DNA of 42,495 nucleotides. Origin: Caldifarciminota bacterium. Lineage in GTDB: Bacteria; Hydrothermota; Tepidihabitantia; Tepidihabitantales; DTDR01. Location of the stretch: the NCBI GenBank assembly GCA_025060715.1, contig JANXBG010000014.1:1-42495 (forward strand), read 5' to 3'. Positions 35,132-42,400 of this stretch are shown in pieces (position 1 is the first letter of the stretch; every line of letters starts with the position of its first letter). The notes below the pieces were generated by a model that was given only the letters and a program-made list of their open reading frames with translations, was not told the origin of the DNA and made no database searches. A program made the position numbers and the translations under genes.

Positions 35132-36065
35132 GGAGGGCTTTTTCTAATTTTTCTAAATCCTCTTTTTCAAAAACTCTTATCCGGTAATGTTTAGCAAAAT
35201 GGAGGGCATCAGCGGAGAGTTTGGGCAAAGCCACCATAATAATATCAGCAGCATTCACATCATAGGCTTTGGCATAAAGTTTGATAACCTCTTCCGCTGG
35301 TACCTCATCATCGGCAGTGGCAAAACCAACAACTATTCGGTGTTCTAAAGGACCACTCCTTTTTATTGCCAAAATGTCAATTTCGTGTTCCGCCCCACTA
35401 CGACCATTAATCTTTACCCCTTCCTCTATTTCATAACCCTGACTTTTTAAAAAGGCTATTATTTTGTCCTTTGGTAAGGCTTTTAATTTAAGAAGACCTA
35501 TTTCTTCTTCTTTTAATTGATAAGAGAAAAGATATATCTCTTTGAGATTTTCTTTTTCAATAGAAGCACCACATTTAAGACAGCGCCATAATTCTTTTGG
35601 CTCTTTAAAGTATTCTTCACAATTCTGACATTGATAATAAGCCGGGTGGAATTTATAATCCTCATCAATGATTTGTAATTCTTGTAAGCATTTTGGACAT
35701 CTCAAATTCTTTCCATCTTGATAGGTTTCCAATTTTCCTAAATAACCACAAATATGTTCCAGAGCTTTCATTTTTAAAATATAAGCGGAATGGCATTTTG
35801 GACAATAGGTTTCATATTTTAATTCATCACTATTACAGAGAGGACATAAAAATAATTTTTCTTTAAAAATCTTTTTTAAATACCCTAGCCGAGCTAAATC
35901 TTCAATAAGATAAACTGTTGTTAAAGGTGGTTTTCCTAAAATCTCTTCTGCCTCCGGATAACGATAAAGATTTTCACATGTGGGATCAAATTTTGGTTTT
36001 AACTCCTCTTTTCTTTTCTCTATCAACTCTTGTAAAAGCTTCCATATCCGCTCATCTTTAAACAT
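35121..36065 (-). CDS. Multi-zinc-ribbon protein with Mrr/PD-(D/E)XK-like C-terminal domain
   Basis: 314 residues. After a helical N-terminus (1-70) come at least three CxxC ribbon pairs: CPLCNSDELKYETYCPKC, RCPKCLQELQ and CQNCEEYFKEPKELWRCLKC (about 73-170). They resemble TackOD1-type zinc modules. The C-terminus (about 200-314) starts with a GAEHEIDILAIKR strand and continues with RIVVGFATADDEVPAEEV and DIIMVALPKLSADALHFAKHYRIRVFE, the shape of an Mrr-like nuclease fold. The usual catalytic (D/E/Q)xK after the central strand is absent (VGF instead), so it is probably non-catalytic. Role unknown; perhaps a signalling or DNA-sensing protein. It has its own promoter and a GGAG site. Confidence 0.6.
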   Translation of the reverse strand: MFKDERIWKLLQELIEKRKEELKPKFDPTCENLYRYPEAEEILGKPPLTTVYLIEDLARLGYLKKIFKEKLFLCPLCNSDELKYETYCPKCHSAYILKMKALEHICGYLGKLETYQDGKNLRCPKCLQELQIIDEDYKFHPAYYQCQNCEEYFKEPKELWRCLKCGASIEKENLKEIYLFSYQLKEEEIGLLKLKALPKDKIIAFLKSQGYEIEEGVKINGRSGAEHEIDILAIKRSGPLEHRIVVGFATADDEVPAEEVIKLYAKAYDVNAADIIMVALPKLSADALHFAKHYRIRVFEKEDLEKLEKALLEK

Positions 36066-36090
36066 AAAAAACTCTCCGATAGATAATTTT

Positions 36091-36119
36091 ATTATAGTTT
36101 ATTTTTAAAAAAATGTCAA
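36091..36119 (-). promoter_or_regulatory. Promoter of zinc-ribbon/lspA operon
   Basis: On the minus strand TTGACA (36114-36119), 17 nt, TATAAT (36091-36096). The leader is about 19 nt with GGAGAG. Confidence 0.75.
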
Positions 36120-36191
36120 CAAGAAGAAAGAAAGATATCTTTATGAAAACAAAGGATTTATAAAAAAAGAATAAAAAAATAAGGGGAAGGT

Positions 36192-36602
36192 TTATTTAAT
36201 TATTAAATTCCATAGACCATTTTCAAAAAATTCCTGGTAATATTTTTTCTGATATTCTAAATTGATTTTTTTGTATTCTTCATCACTTAAATTTTTTAAG
36301 TTATCTTCGCCATAATCTAAAATCATATCTCTTTCGGCTAAACGGGTAATCAATAAATCCCAGAAGGTAATCTCATTATATTCTTCTATTATACTTATAA
36401 TCTCATTATCATATTTGAAATTTTCGTATTCCTTTTTGATATTTTGATTGCCAATTGAGGAAAGGATTTGGTTTTTTAGATTTTCAAACTTTTTAATCAT
36501 TCTTTCTTCTTCTCTGTTGGCATTGGCTAACCAGTTACCAAGATATATTAATTTTAATAAAGTTTCTAAATCTTCTTGGCTTAATTTAATTTCGTAATCC
36601 AT
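36192..36602 (-). CDS. Conserved-looking helical protein of unknown function
   Basis: 136 residues, almost entirely helical and acidic (KLSQEDLETLLKLIYLGNWLANANREEERMI, then ITFWDLLITRLAERDMILDYGED). No membrane segment, signal or known motif. A strong AGGAGGT ribosome binding site precedes the ATG. No promoter is visible between it and the tRNA-Glu that ends 33 nt upstream on the same strand, so it is probably made from a tRNA-mRNA transcript. Family not recognised. Confidence 0.7.
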   Translation of the reverse strand: MDYEIKLSQEDLETLLKLIYLGNWLANANREEERMIKKFENLKNQILSSIGNQNIKKEYENFKYDNEIISIIEEYNEITFWDLLITRLAERDMILDYGEDNLKNLSDEEYKKINLEYQKKYYQEFFENGLWNLIIK

Positions 36603-36635
36603 TATTTACCTCCTAAAAATTTAAAATTTAATTTT

Positions 36636-36710
36636 TGGCGCCACAGGGATTTGAACCCTGATCTTCAGGTTGAGAACCTGATGTCCTAAACCAGGTTAGA
36701 CGATGGCGCC
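36636..36710 (-). tRNA. tRNA-Glu (anticodon CTC)
   Basis: Cloverleaf on the minus strand: acceptor GGCGCCA / TGGCGCC, D arm GTCT...GGAC, anticodon arm TCAGG / CCTGA with loop TTCTCAA (anticodon CTC), T arm CAGGG / CCCTG with loop TTCAAAT. 75 nt including discriminator A; CCA is not encoded. It reads GAG codons. Confidence 0.95.
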
Positions 36711-36796
36711 AATAAAATAAAAATTAGAGTCGGCAAAGGGAATATAAAATAAAAATGAGGATATAGTCCTCGACCCTTTCCCTTGCCGACTCTTCA
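36711..36796 (-). ncRNA. Hairpin leader RNA preceding tRNA-Glu
   Basis: Transcript predicted from about 36796. On the minus strand its 5' arm AGAGTCGGCAAGGGA pairs with TCCCTTTGCCGACTCT (one bulged base), enclosing a second hairpin GAGGA-CTATA-TCCTC. A T-rich tract of about 15 nt then leads directly into the tRNA. It may be a processed leader, or a terminator/attenuator-like structure. No known RNA family recognised. Confidence 0.5.
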
Positions 36797-36802
36797 TAAA
36801 TA

Positions 36803-36831
36803 AATATAGGCAAAATTTTAAATAAAGTCAA
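36803..36831 (-). promoter_or_regulatory. Promoter of hairpin-tRNA-Glu transcript
   Basis: On the minus strand TTGACT (36826-36831), 17 nt, TATATT (36803-36808); start near 36796. Confidence 0.7.
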
Positions 36832-36839
36832 GAGAAATT

Positions 36840-37535
36840 TTATAACTCCTTTAATTTTTCTTTTGCTAATTTAGCTTCGTTAGTATTCGGATACTCTTTT
36901 ATTAATTTTTGAAAATATTCTTTTGCTTTATTTTTATTTTTTTTATTTAAATAAATTAGGCCAAGTTTATACATACTGGCAGGTACTTTATTCCCTTTAG
37001 GATAATTAGTAATCACTTTTTCTAATTCAATTATTGCTTTTTCTATATTTCCTAAAGCATAATAACATTCACTAATCCAATATTGGGCATTATCCGCCAA
37101 TTCACTATTAGGATATTTCTGTAAAAAGTTTTCAAAAGAGAAAATTGCCTGTTCATATTCACCCCTAATCATATCTTGGTAAGCTATCTGATAAAGTTCC
37201 TCTGCCTTTGTTTCGTCATATTCTTTAATTGTCTCAGGTACAAAAGTAGTTTCTTCAATTTTTCTTTTTCTAACCTTATAAATCTCTTCTTGAGTTTCTT
37301 GGATAAGATTGTGCAACTCTTCTAAGCGATTATTAATTCTATCCAATTGGAATAATATATCCGCTTTCAATTCTTCTAAGGCTTTTTTATTTTCCTTTTC
37401 CATTTTTTTGGTTCTCATATCTAAAGTATCAATCAATGCTTGCCGATGGAGGAATTTTTTATAACCACTGCAAGAGAAAAAGAGAAAAATAAAAAGGGGG
37501 TAGAATAATCTACCCCCAATTTTTCCTTTTTTCAT
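36840..37535 (-). CDS. cpoB: Tol-Pal cell-envelope coordinator CpoB/YbgF-like TPR lipoprotein
   Basis: 231 residues. A signal peptide with lipobox (FIFLFFSC-SGY) leads to a coiled-coil stretch (about 40-90: ADILFQLDRINNRLEELHNLIQETQEEI). Three TPR units follow (ELYQIAYQDMIRGEYEQAIFSFENFLQKYP, NAQYWISECYYALGNIEKAI, KLGLIYLNKKNKNKAKEYFQKLIKEYP). This order, lipoprotein or signal, coiled coil, TPR, is that of YbgF/CpoB, which links peptidoglycan synthesis with outer-membrane constriction. Its ATG overlaps the pal stop by 1 nt. TolA, TolB, TolQ and TolR are not in the window. Confidence 0.85.
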   Translation of the reverse strand: MKKGKIGGRLFYPLFIFLFFSCSGYKKFLHRQALIDTLDMRTKKMEKENKKALEELKADILFQLDRINNRLEELHNLIQETQEEIYKVRKRKIEETTFVPETIKEYDETKAEELYQIAYQDMIRGEYEQAIFSFENFLQKYPNSELADNAQYWISECYYALGNIEKAIIELEKVITNYPKGNKVPASMYKLGLIYLNKKNKNKAKEYFQKLIKEYPNTNEAKLAKEKLKEL

Positions 37536-38014
37536 TATTCTTTTACTTTAAATTCGCATCTTCTATTCTTCCAATATTCTTTTGGATCAGTAGTTACTGG
37601 CCGTTCCTCACCATAGCTAATTGTTTCTATTCGATCAGCCGAAATTCCTAATTTTACTAAATAATCTTTTGCTGAATTTGCTCTTCTCTGTCCAAGACCT
37701 AAATTATATTCAGTAGTGCCAATGGGACAGCAATGGCCTTCAATAATAATTTTCACATCCGGGTATTGTTTTAGGACTTCGGCATTTCTTTTCAGAATTT
37801 CTGCATCTCCTGGTCGGATGTCATATTTATCAAAATCAAAATGGATAGTTTCTAATACTATTGTCGGTTTTTTCTCTTCTGTTGGAGGCGCTTCTACTTC
37901 TTCTTTTTCTGGCGGAGGTGGAATCACTTCTTCTTTTACCGCTTTTTTAGGACAGCCAAGAAATAATGTACTAAATATTAAAGCCGATAAAATTAAGGCT
38001 AATACTTTTCTCAT
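37535..38014 (-). CDS. pal: Peptidoglycan-associated lipoprotein (OmpA C-terminal domain)
   Basis: 159 residues. Signal peptide with lipobox (STLFLGC), a Pro/Glu-rich linker (residues 27-50), then the OmpA-like domain: IHFDFDKYDIRPGDAEILKRNAEVLKQYP, IEGHCCPIGTTEYNLGLGQRRANSAKDYL and GISADRIETISYGEERPV. Pal anchors the outer membrane to peptidoglycan. It has an AGGAGG ribosome binding site, a leader of about 40 nt, and is co-transcribed with cpoB. Confidence 0.93.
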   Translation of the reverse strand: MRKVLALILSALIFSTLFLGCPKKAVKEEVIPPPPEKEEVEAPPTEEKKPTIVLETIHFDFDKYDIRPGDAEILKRNAEVLKQYPDVKIIIEGHCCPIGTTEYNLGLGQRRANSAKDYLVKLGISADRIETISYGEERPVTTDPKEYWKNRRCEFKVKE

Positions 38015-38061
38015 TTTTTCCTCCTTTTAATTAAAAATTTCATAAAAATAAATTTTTAAAT

Positions 38062-38089
38062 ATTTTACTAATTATTTTAAAAAAGTCAA
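38062..38089 (-). promoter_or_regulatory. Promoter of pal-cpoB
   Basis: On the minus strand TTGACT (38084-38089), 16 nt, TAAAAT (38062-38067). Confidence 0.6.
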
Positions 38090-38125
38090 GAGATTTTAGA
38101 TTTTAATTAAAGTGATCTTTCTCTT

Positions 38126-38980
38126 TTATTTATATTTTTTACCTTCCAATTTTATTGACACTAATGCCAAACCTTCGGCAAAGGAATAGGCGTAATCAAA
38201 GATTGGGTTAATCACATAGTTTCCCTTTTTATCAATAAAGCCCCATCTATCTTTTTTTTCACCGATATTTACTGCTGCAATTCCTTCGCTAAAATCCCAG
38301 GCGTTATGAAATTGGGGATTGATAACAAATTCACCTTGATGGTTAATAAATCCCCATTTCTCACCAACTCTTACCAAAGCCAGTCCTTCACAAAAATGGC
38401 GGGAGGCACTAAACTGAGGTTTAATAATCATTTCATTTGCTTTATTGATAAAGCCTACCCGATAATTGATTTTTATTGGCGCCAAACCTTCAGAAAAGAT
38501 ATAGGCATAATCAAATTGGGGCTCAATTAGAAAATTACCTTCTTTATCAATAAATCCCCATTTTTTTTCTATTTCTACAGCAGCTGCTCCTTCATTAAAG
38601 GCCCAGGCAAAATCAAATTTTGGTTCAATAATAAATTTCCCTTCAGGATTAATAAACCCCCATTTTTCACCATATTTTACTGCCGCTAAGGAGTCTTTAA
38701 AATGCCAAGCCTTTTCAAATTTTGGTTCAATCACAATCTTTCCTCGGCGGTCAATAAAGCCCCACTTAAAGTTTATCTCAATTGCTGCTAAACCTTCGGA
38801 AAAATGCCAGGCTCGATCAAATTGAGGATTGATAACAAATCTCCCTTTTTCATCAATATAACCCCATTTATTACCAACCCGCACACCGGCTAATCCTTCG
38901 GAAAATTTGCCGCCGTTATCAAAATTGGGATTGATAACAAAACGGCCAGTCTTATCAATATAACCCCATTTTTCTTTCAT
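38126..38980 (-). CDS. WG-repeat protein with eight repeats
   Basis: 284 residues made wholly of eight WG/KWG repeats of about 35 residues: KWGYIDKTGRFVINPNFD, SEGLA..., and so on. Unit six is degenerate (RVGFINKAN replaces the WG). There is no signal peptide or membrane helix, so a cytoplasmic location is expected unless export is unconventional. WG repeats are thought to form beta-rich scaffolds; the function here is unknown. A weak AGAAGGAT ribosome binding site precedes the ATG. Confidence 0.85.
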   Translation of the reverse strand: MKEKWGYIDKTGRFVINPNFDNGGKFSEGLAGVRVGNKWGYIDEKGRFVINPQFDRAWHFSEGLAAIEINFKWGFIDRRGKIVIEPKFEKAWHFKDSLAAVKYGEKWGFINPEGKFIIEPKFDFAWAFNEGAAAVEIEKKWGFIDKEGNFLIEPQFDYAYIFSEGLAPIKINYRVGFINKANEMIIKPQFSASRHFCEGLALVRVGEKWGFINHQGEFVINPQFHNAWDFSEGIAAVNIGEKKDRWGFIDKKGNYVINPIFDYAYSFAEGLALVSIKLEGKKYK

Positions 38981-39036
38981 TACTATATCCTTCTAAAAGC
39001 ATATATATTTTTATTTTAAGATATATTAAAATTATA

Positions 39037-40656
39037 CTATCTTCCAAATTTTTTGTCAATTTCAGAAATTTCAAATTTTATAATTGTTGGCCTACCGTGA
39101 GGACAAAAATAAGGGTTAGAACAAGAAAAAAGTTGGTTGATTAAACTCTCCATCTCCCTTTCGTTCAACCTCTGATTTGCTTTGATTGCTCCCTTACAGG
39201 CAATCAATTGGACATAAAGTTCTCTTCTTTTCTCATATGGTTTCTTTTCAATCTCTTTATAATTGTTATAAATTTCTAAAATAAGTTCTTTTAAATCCTC
39301 TTTGCTAAAAAAGGTATCAATAGGAATTGCTTTGATAGCAATAGTATTTTCGCCAAAAATTTCTATCTCTAAACCTAAATAATTGAGTTCTTCTTTTAAT
39401 TCTTGAATAACCGAAAATACTTCGGGTTTTAATTCAATTAAAATTGGAAAGAGAAGGGGCTGGGAGATTTTTTCCAAACTTTCACTTTTTAATAATTTCT
39501 CAAATAAAATTCTTTCCGAAGCAGCATGCTGGTCAACAATACAAAAGCCGCTTTTTATCTGAGTAAAGATATATTTATTATGTAATTGCCAAAAAAGTTT
39601 TTTTTCTTCTATTAATAGGGGCTCTTTTTTCTCTTCTAAATCTTTTATTTCTTCAGAAAGTTCAAAATATTCTAAATCCTTTTCAATTTTTAACTTCTCT
39701 CTTATTCCTTGACAGATAAAATCATAAAGAAATTTTTCATCAATAAATCTTACCTCTTCTTTTGTGGGATGGATATTTACATCCAAATATTCGGGAGGTG
39801 TTTCAATAAAGATAATAAAGTTAGGATTTTTTCCTAACAGAGTTCCGCCATAGCCATCATAAATTGCCCTTTTGGTAACTAAACTTTTTACTGGTCTTTT
39901 GTTAAAAAAGATTGCTTGAATTTCTGCTGGTAAAAATATTCTTTCTGGATCAGAAATAAAGCCGTAAACAGTTAAATGGGGATTTTCCAAATAAATTTCC
40001 AAAAGGGAAGAAAAAGTTTCCTTTCCTAAAACCATTTCTAATCTTTCTTTTATTGAATTTGCTTTCGGATAGTTAAAAATATTTTTCTCATCATTTTTCA
40101 ATTGAAAACTTACTGAATAATTACTTAATAAATAATTTTTTACCACCTCTAATATTAAACGAAATTCCTGATAAGAACTTTTTAAAAAATTTCTTCTTAC
40201 TGGATAGTTATAAAAAAGGTCTCTTACATAAACAGTGGTTCCCCTTTTTCTAATTATTAAGCCACTATCAACAATTTTATTATCTTTTACTTCAATATAA
40301 TAACCTTCACCATCTTTGGTGCTTGATTCAATTCTTAATAGGCTACAACTGGCAATAGCGGATAATGCTTCTCCTCGAAAACCATAGGTTTTTATTTTTT
40401 TTAAATCTTCAATAGTTTTTAACTTACTGGTGGAATATCTTTCAATGGCCAAAAATAAATCTTTTTTATCCATTCCGTAGCCATCATCTATTACTTTGAT
40501 TAACCTCTTACCGCCTTCTTTAAGTTCAATAATAATCTTTTCACTATTGGCATCTAGGGAGTTTTCAATCAATTCCTTCACACAAGAGGCGGGCCGAAAG
40601 ATTACTTCACCACAGGCGATCTTTTTGATAACCTCTTCTTTTAACTTTTCAATCAT
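39037..40656 (-). CDS. mutL: DNA mismatch repair protein MutL
   Basis: 539 residues. The N-terminal GHKL ATPase has KIACGEVIFRPASCVKELIENSLDA, VIDDGYGMDKKDL and TYGFRGEALSAIASC. The transducer domain follows (RPVKSLVTKRAIYDGYG, PPEYLDVNIHPTKEEVRF). The C-terminal endonuclease domain shows FCIVDQHAASERILFE, the DQHA(x)2E(x)4E metal motif, plus ACKGAIKANQRL and NPYFCPHGRPTIIKF. So this is the nicking type of MutL found in organisms without MutH. It follows the MBL-fold gene by 1 nt. No mutS in the window. Confidence 0.96.
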   Translation of the reverse strand: MIEKLKEEVIKKIACGEVIFRPASCVKELIENSLDANSEKIIIELKEGGKRLIKVIDDGYGMDKKDLFLAIERYSTSKLKTIEDLKKIKTYGFRGEALSAIASCSLLRIESSTKDGEGYYIEVKDNKIVDSGLIIRKRGTTVYVRDLFYNYPVRRNFLKSSYQEFRLILEVVKNYLLSNYSVSFQLKNDEKNIFNYPKANSIKERLEMVLGKETFSSLLEIYLENPHLTVYGFISDPERIFLPAEIQAIFFNKRPVKSLVTKRAIYDGYGGTLLGKNPNFIIFIETPPEYLDVNIHPTKEEVRFIDEKFLYDFICQGIREKLKIEKDLEYFELSEEIKDLEEKKEPLLIEEKKLFWQLHNKYIFTQIKSGFCIVDQHAASERILFEKLLKSESLEKISQPLLFPILIELKPEVFSVIQELKEELNYLGLEIEIFGENTIAIKAIPIDTFFSKEDLKELILEIYNNYKEIEKKPYEKRRELYVQLIACKGAIKANQRLNEREMESLINQLFSCSNPYFCPHGRPTIIKFEISEIDKKFGR

Positions 40657-40657
40657 T

Positions 40658-41425
40658 TTAAAAGTCGTATTTCATTCCGTCATTAGCAGCAATCACTTTT
40701 ACATTAAGATTGGCAAATTCTCTATTCAACTCTTCAGCCACCACCCAAGGTTTTTTTCTAATTATAGTCATACCAAAATGGGTTAAAAAGCAAACTTTTG
40801 GTTTTATTTCTTTAATTAAGACTCTCACATCTTCTAAACTTAAATGATCCAATTCTGAGGGTTTTTCCCTTACCACATTTAAAATTAAAAATTCACTTTC
40901 TTTATAGGCATCAATTAAACCGTTAAAAAATTTGGTATCAGCAATATAACCAATTTTTATTTTATCCGTTTTGAAAAGAAAACCATAAGTTTCCGTTCGG
41001 TGTTGATGTCTTATTGGGCAGGTGAAACTTACCCCATTTAGGTTATAAACCTCCTTCTCTTTTAAAATAACAATCTTTTCTAAATAATCTCTTAAATAAC
41101 GATAAACTACCGGATCATCTCCTTCTAAAGCATCATAAGGAGCAAAAAGGATTCCCCTTTTTTCTGTGCCTCCGATTGTTATTGCTTCAATAATATTATT
41201 AACATCACCCGAATGGTCAAGATGTTTATGAGAAAGTAAAACAGCGTTTATTGACGTTGGGTTAAGATTATGCTTAGAAGAGACAATTCTAACAAGCGAA
41301 CCTGGCCCGGGATCAATTAAAAGATTCTTATTATTCAAATTAAGCCAAATACCTCCCGATGCCCGAATTTGCTTAAAAACAACAACCCGCGCTCCACCAC
41401 TTCCCAAAAAGATAATTCTTCCCAC
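40658..41425 (-). CDS. Metallo-beta-lactamase-fold metal-dependent hydrolase
   Basis: 255 residues. LLSHKHLDHSGDVNNIIEA is the HxHxDH zinc motif; GYIADTKFF and CFLTHFGMTII carry later ligands. The layout is closest to PhnP/RNase Z-like phosphodiesterases. The start is GTG at 41425, supported by a -10 box ending 6 nt upstream. It is co-transcribed with mutL, but a link to mismatch repair is only contextual. The exact substrate is unknown. Confidence 0.8.
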   Translation of the reverse strand: MGRIIFLGSGGARVVVFKQIRASGGIWLNLNNKNLLIDPGPGSLVRIVSSKHNLNPTSINAVLLSHKHLDHSGDVNNIIEAITIGGTEKRGILFAPYDALEGDDPVVYRYLRDYLEKIVILKEKEVYNLNGVSFTCPIRHQHRTETYGFLFKTDKIKIGYIADTKFFNGLIDAYKESEFLILNVVREKPSELDHLSLEDVRVLIKEIKPKVCFLTHFGMTIIRKKPWVVAEELNREFANLNVKVIAANDGMKYDF

Positions 41426-41431
41426 TATGAT

Positions 41432-41459
41432 ATTATAAAAAAGTAAGTTTTATAATCAA
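41432..41459 (-). promoter_or_regulatory. Promoter of MBL-mutL operon, leaderless type
   Basis: On the minus strand TTGATT (41454-41459), 16 nt, TATAAT (41432-41437), then 6 nt to the GTG start; no Shine-Dalgarno. Confidence 0.72.
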
Positions 41460-41528
41460 ATAAATAAAAAATAAATAAATATCAGAAATTTTTTAAACAT
41501 ACTTAACTATTTAAAAAACTTTTAATTA

Positions 41529-41674
41529 TTGACTTTTTTTAAGATTTTTGTATTATCTATATAAAATATTGTTCTTTGAAAATTAGGAAAAAAAAGAATA
41601 ATAAAACTAAAGGTTTGACGCAAAAATTAAAAGAAAAATTGTATAAGTTGCGTAATTTAAAGAAAAAATTTACG
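41529..41674 (+). promoter_or_regulatory. CRISPR leader with promoter
   Basis: AT-rich non-coding sequence on the side of the intact repeats. TTGACT (41529-41534), 16 nt, TATTAT (41551-41556) could start the pre-crRNA about 110 nt before the first repeat. Confidence 0.6.
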
Positions 41675-42037
41675 GTTCACCTTGATTAAAAAAGGATTGC
41701 GACAATACAAGCCATCCCTCGCATTTGACATATGTTTTTTGTTCACCTTGATTAAAAAAGGATTGCGACAGAAAACAGTTACATTCATCTTCGCAACTGC
41801 TATTATGTTCACCTTGATTAAAAAAGGATTGCGACCCGGTCAAAAGCCACTCTTTTTTGAATTCTTCGTTGTATAAGTTCACCTTGATTAAAAAAGGATT
41901 GCGACAAATCTATCTCATCTAAAATATCATTTGTTAAATCAGTTCACCTTGATTAAAAAAGGATTGCGACTCGTTAGTAATGGCAAAACCGTTTGTTATT
42001 TAGTGTAAGTTTGCCTTGATTAAAAAAGTATTGGAAT
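41675..42037 (+). CRISPR. CRISPR array, 5 intact repeats plus 1 degenerate terminal repeat
   Basis: 29-bp repeats beginning GTTCACCTTG and ending GGATTGCGAC at 41675, 41741, 41807, 41877 and 41942. A sixth at 42009 has six mismatches. Spacers are 37, 37, 41, 36 and 38 bp and all differ. The 3' octamer ATTGCGAC resembles the ATTGAAAC handle of type I/III crRNAs. The degenerate repeat marks the trailer end. Both indicate left-to-right transcription. No cas gene lies in the window. Confidence 0.95.
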
Positions 42038-42053
42038 AGATTTTTTATTTTTT

Positions 42054-42092
42054 AAGGCCACCTGGAAAATTAAATTCTAGGTGGCCTTTTTT
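42054..42092 (+). terminator. Strong rho-independent terminator after CRISPR array
   Basis: AAGGCCACCT (42054-42063) pairs with AGGTGGCCTT (42079-42088), extended inward by GGAA/TTCT with one G-T pair, followed by a T run. The A/T symmetry allows action on both strands. It is the only classical GC-rich terminator I see in the window. Confidence 0.85.
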
Positions 42093-42116
42093 ATTTTTTA
42101 ATATTTTAATAAAAAA

Positions 42117-42155
42117 ATTTGGTGACCTAATAGGGGGTTTTTTCGTTATATATAT
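42117..42155 (+). repeat. Third copy of the element head, upstream of HTH gene
   Basis: GTGACCTAATAGGG, a G/T run, TTTTTTCGTTATATATATA. It matches the heads of repeat copies A (3828-3866) and B (28173-28212) around ACCT...AGGG...TTTTTTCGTT plus the AT run. Here it ends exactly at the ATG of the HTH gene. Confidence 0.55.
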
Positions 42156-42392
42156 ATGAGACTCTATTTAACTAACGATGAGAAAGAAAAAATAAGAAAA
42201 TTAGGAGTCTTAAAGGTAAATCAAGTCGCCCACTTTCTAGAAGTCTGCCCAAGAACTATCCAAAGATTTATCCAAAAAGGTTTCTTAAAAGCAAATATCT
42301 TTAAGTTTTATAAAAAAAGAACCCTCCTCATAGATGCCGAAGAATTTATTAAATTTGTTGAAAATTCTAAAACTATGATTTCTAAAATATGA
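42156..42392 (+). CDS. Excisionase/MerR-like helix-turn-helix protein
   Basis: 78 residues. LKVNQVAHFLEVCPRTIQRFIQKGFLKANIFKFYKKRTLLIDAEEFIKFVEN has the layout of HTH_17/excisionase proteins: a helix-turn-helix, a wing with basic residues, then a final helix. Such proteins serve as recombination directionality factors or small repressors of mobile elements. There is no Shine-Dalgarno; the AT run is directly at the ATG, so it may be leaderless. Four 10-bp iterons follow 9 bp after the stop and are natural candidates for its binding sites (inference). Confidence 0.75.
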   Translation: MRLYLTNDEKEKIRKLGVLKVNQVAHFLEVCPRTIQRFIQKGFLKANIFKFYKKRTLLIDAEEFIKFVENSKTMISKI

Positions 42393-42400
42393 CTAAAACC

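Noticed and set aside
36726-36793. Long hairpin read as the terminator of cpoB
   Set aside because: A full promoter lies between cpoB and the hairpin, and the tRNA directly after has no other promoter, so a transcribed leader is more likely; partial attenuation cannot be excluded.
40658-41425. MBL protein as the missing C-terminal domain of ComEC
   Set aside because: It is 11 kb away, belongs to the mutL operon, and looks closer to PhnP/RNase Z-like hydrolases than to the ComEC domain.
41670-41882. Open frames across the CRISPR array encoding repeated SQSFFNQGE-like peptides
   Set aside because: They are translations of the CRISPR repeats and spacers in either direction, not genes.
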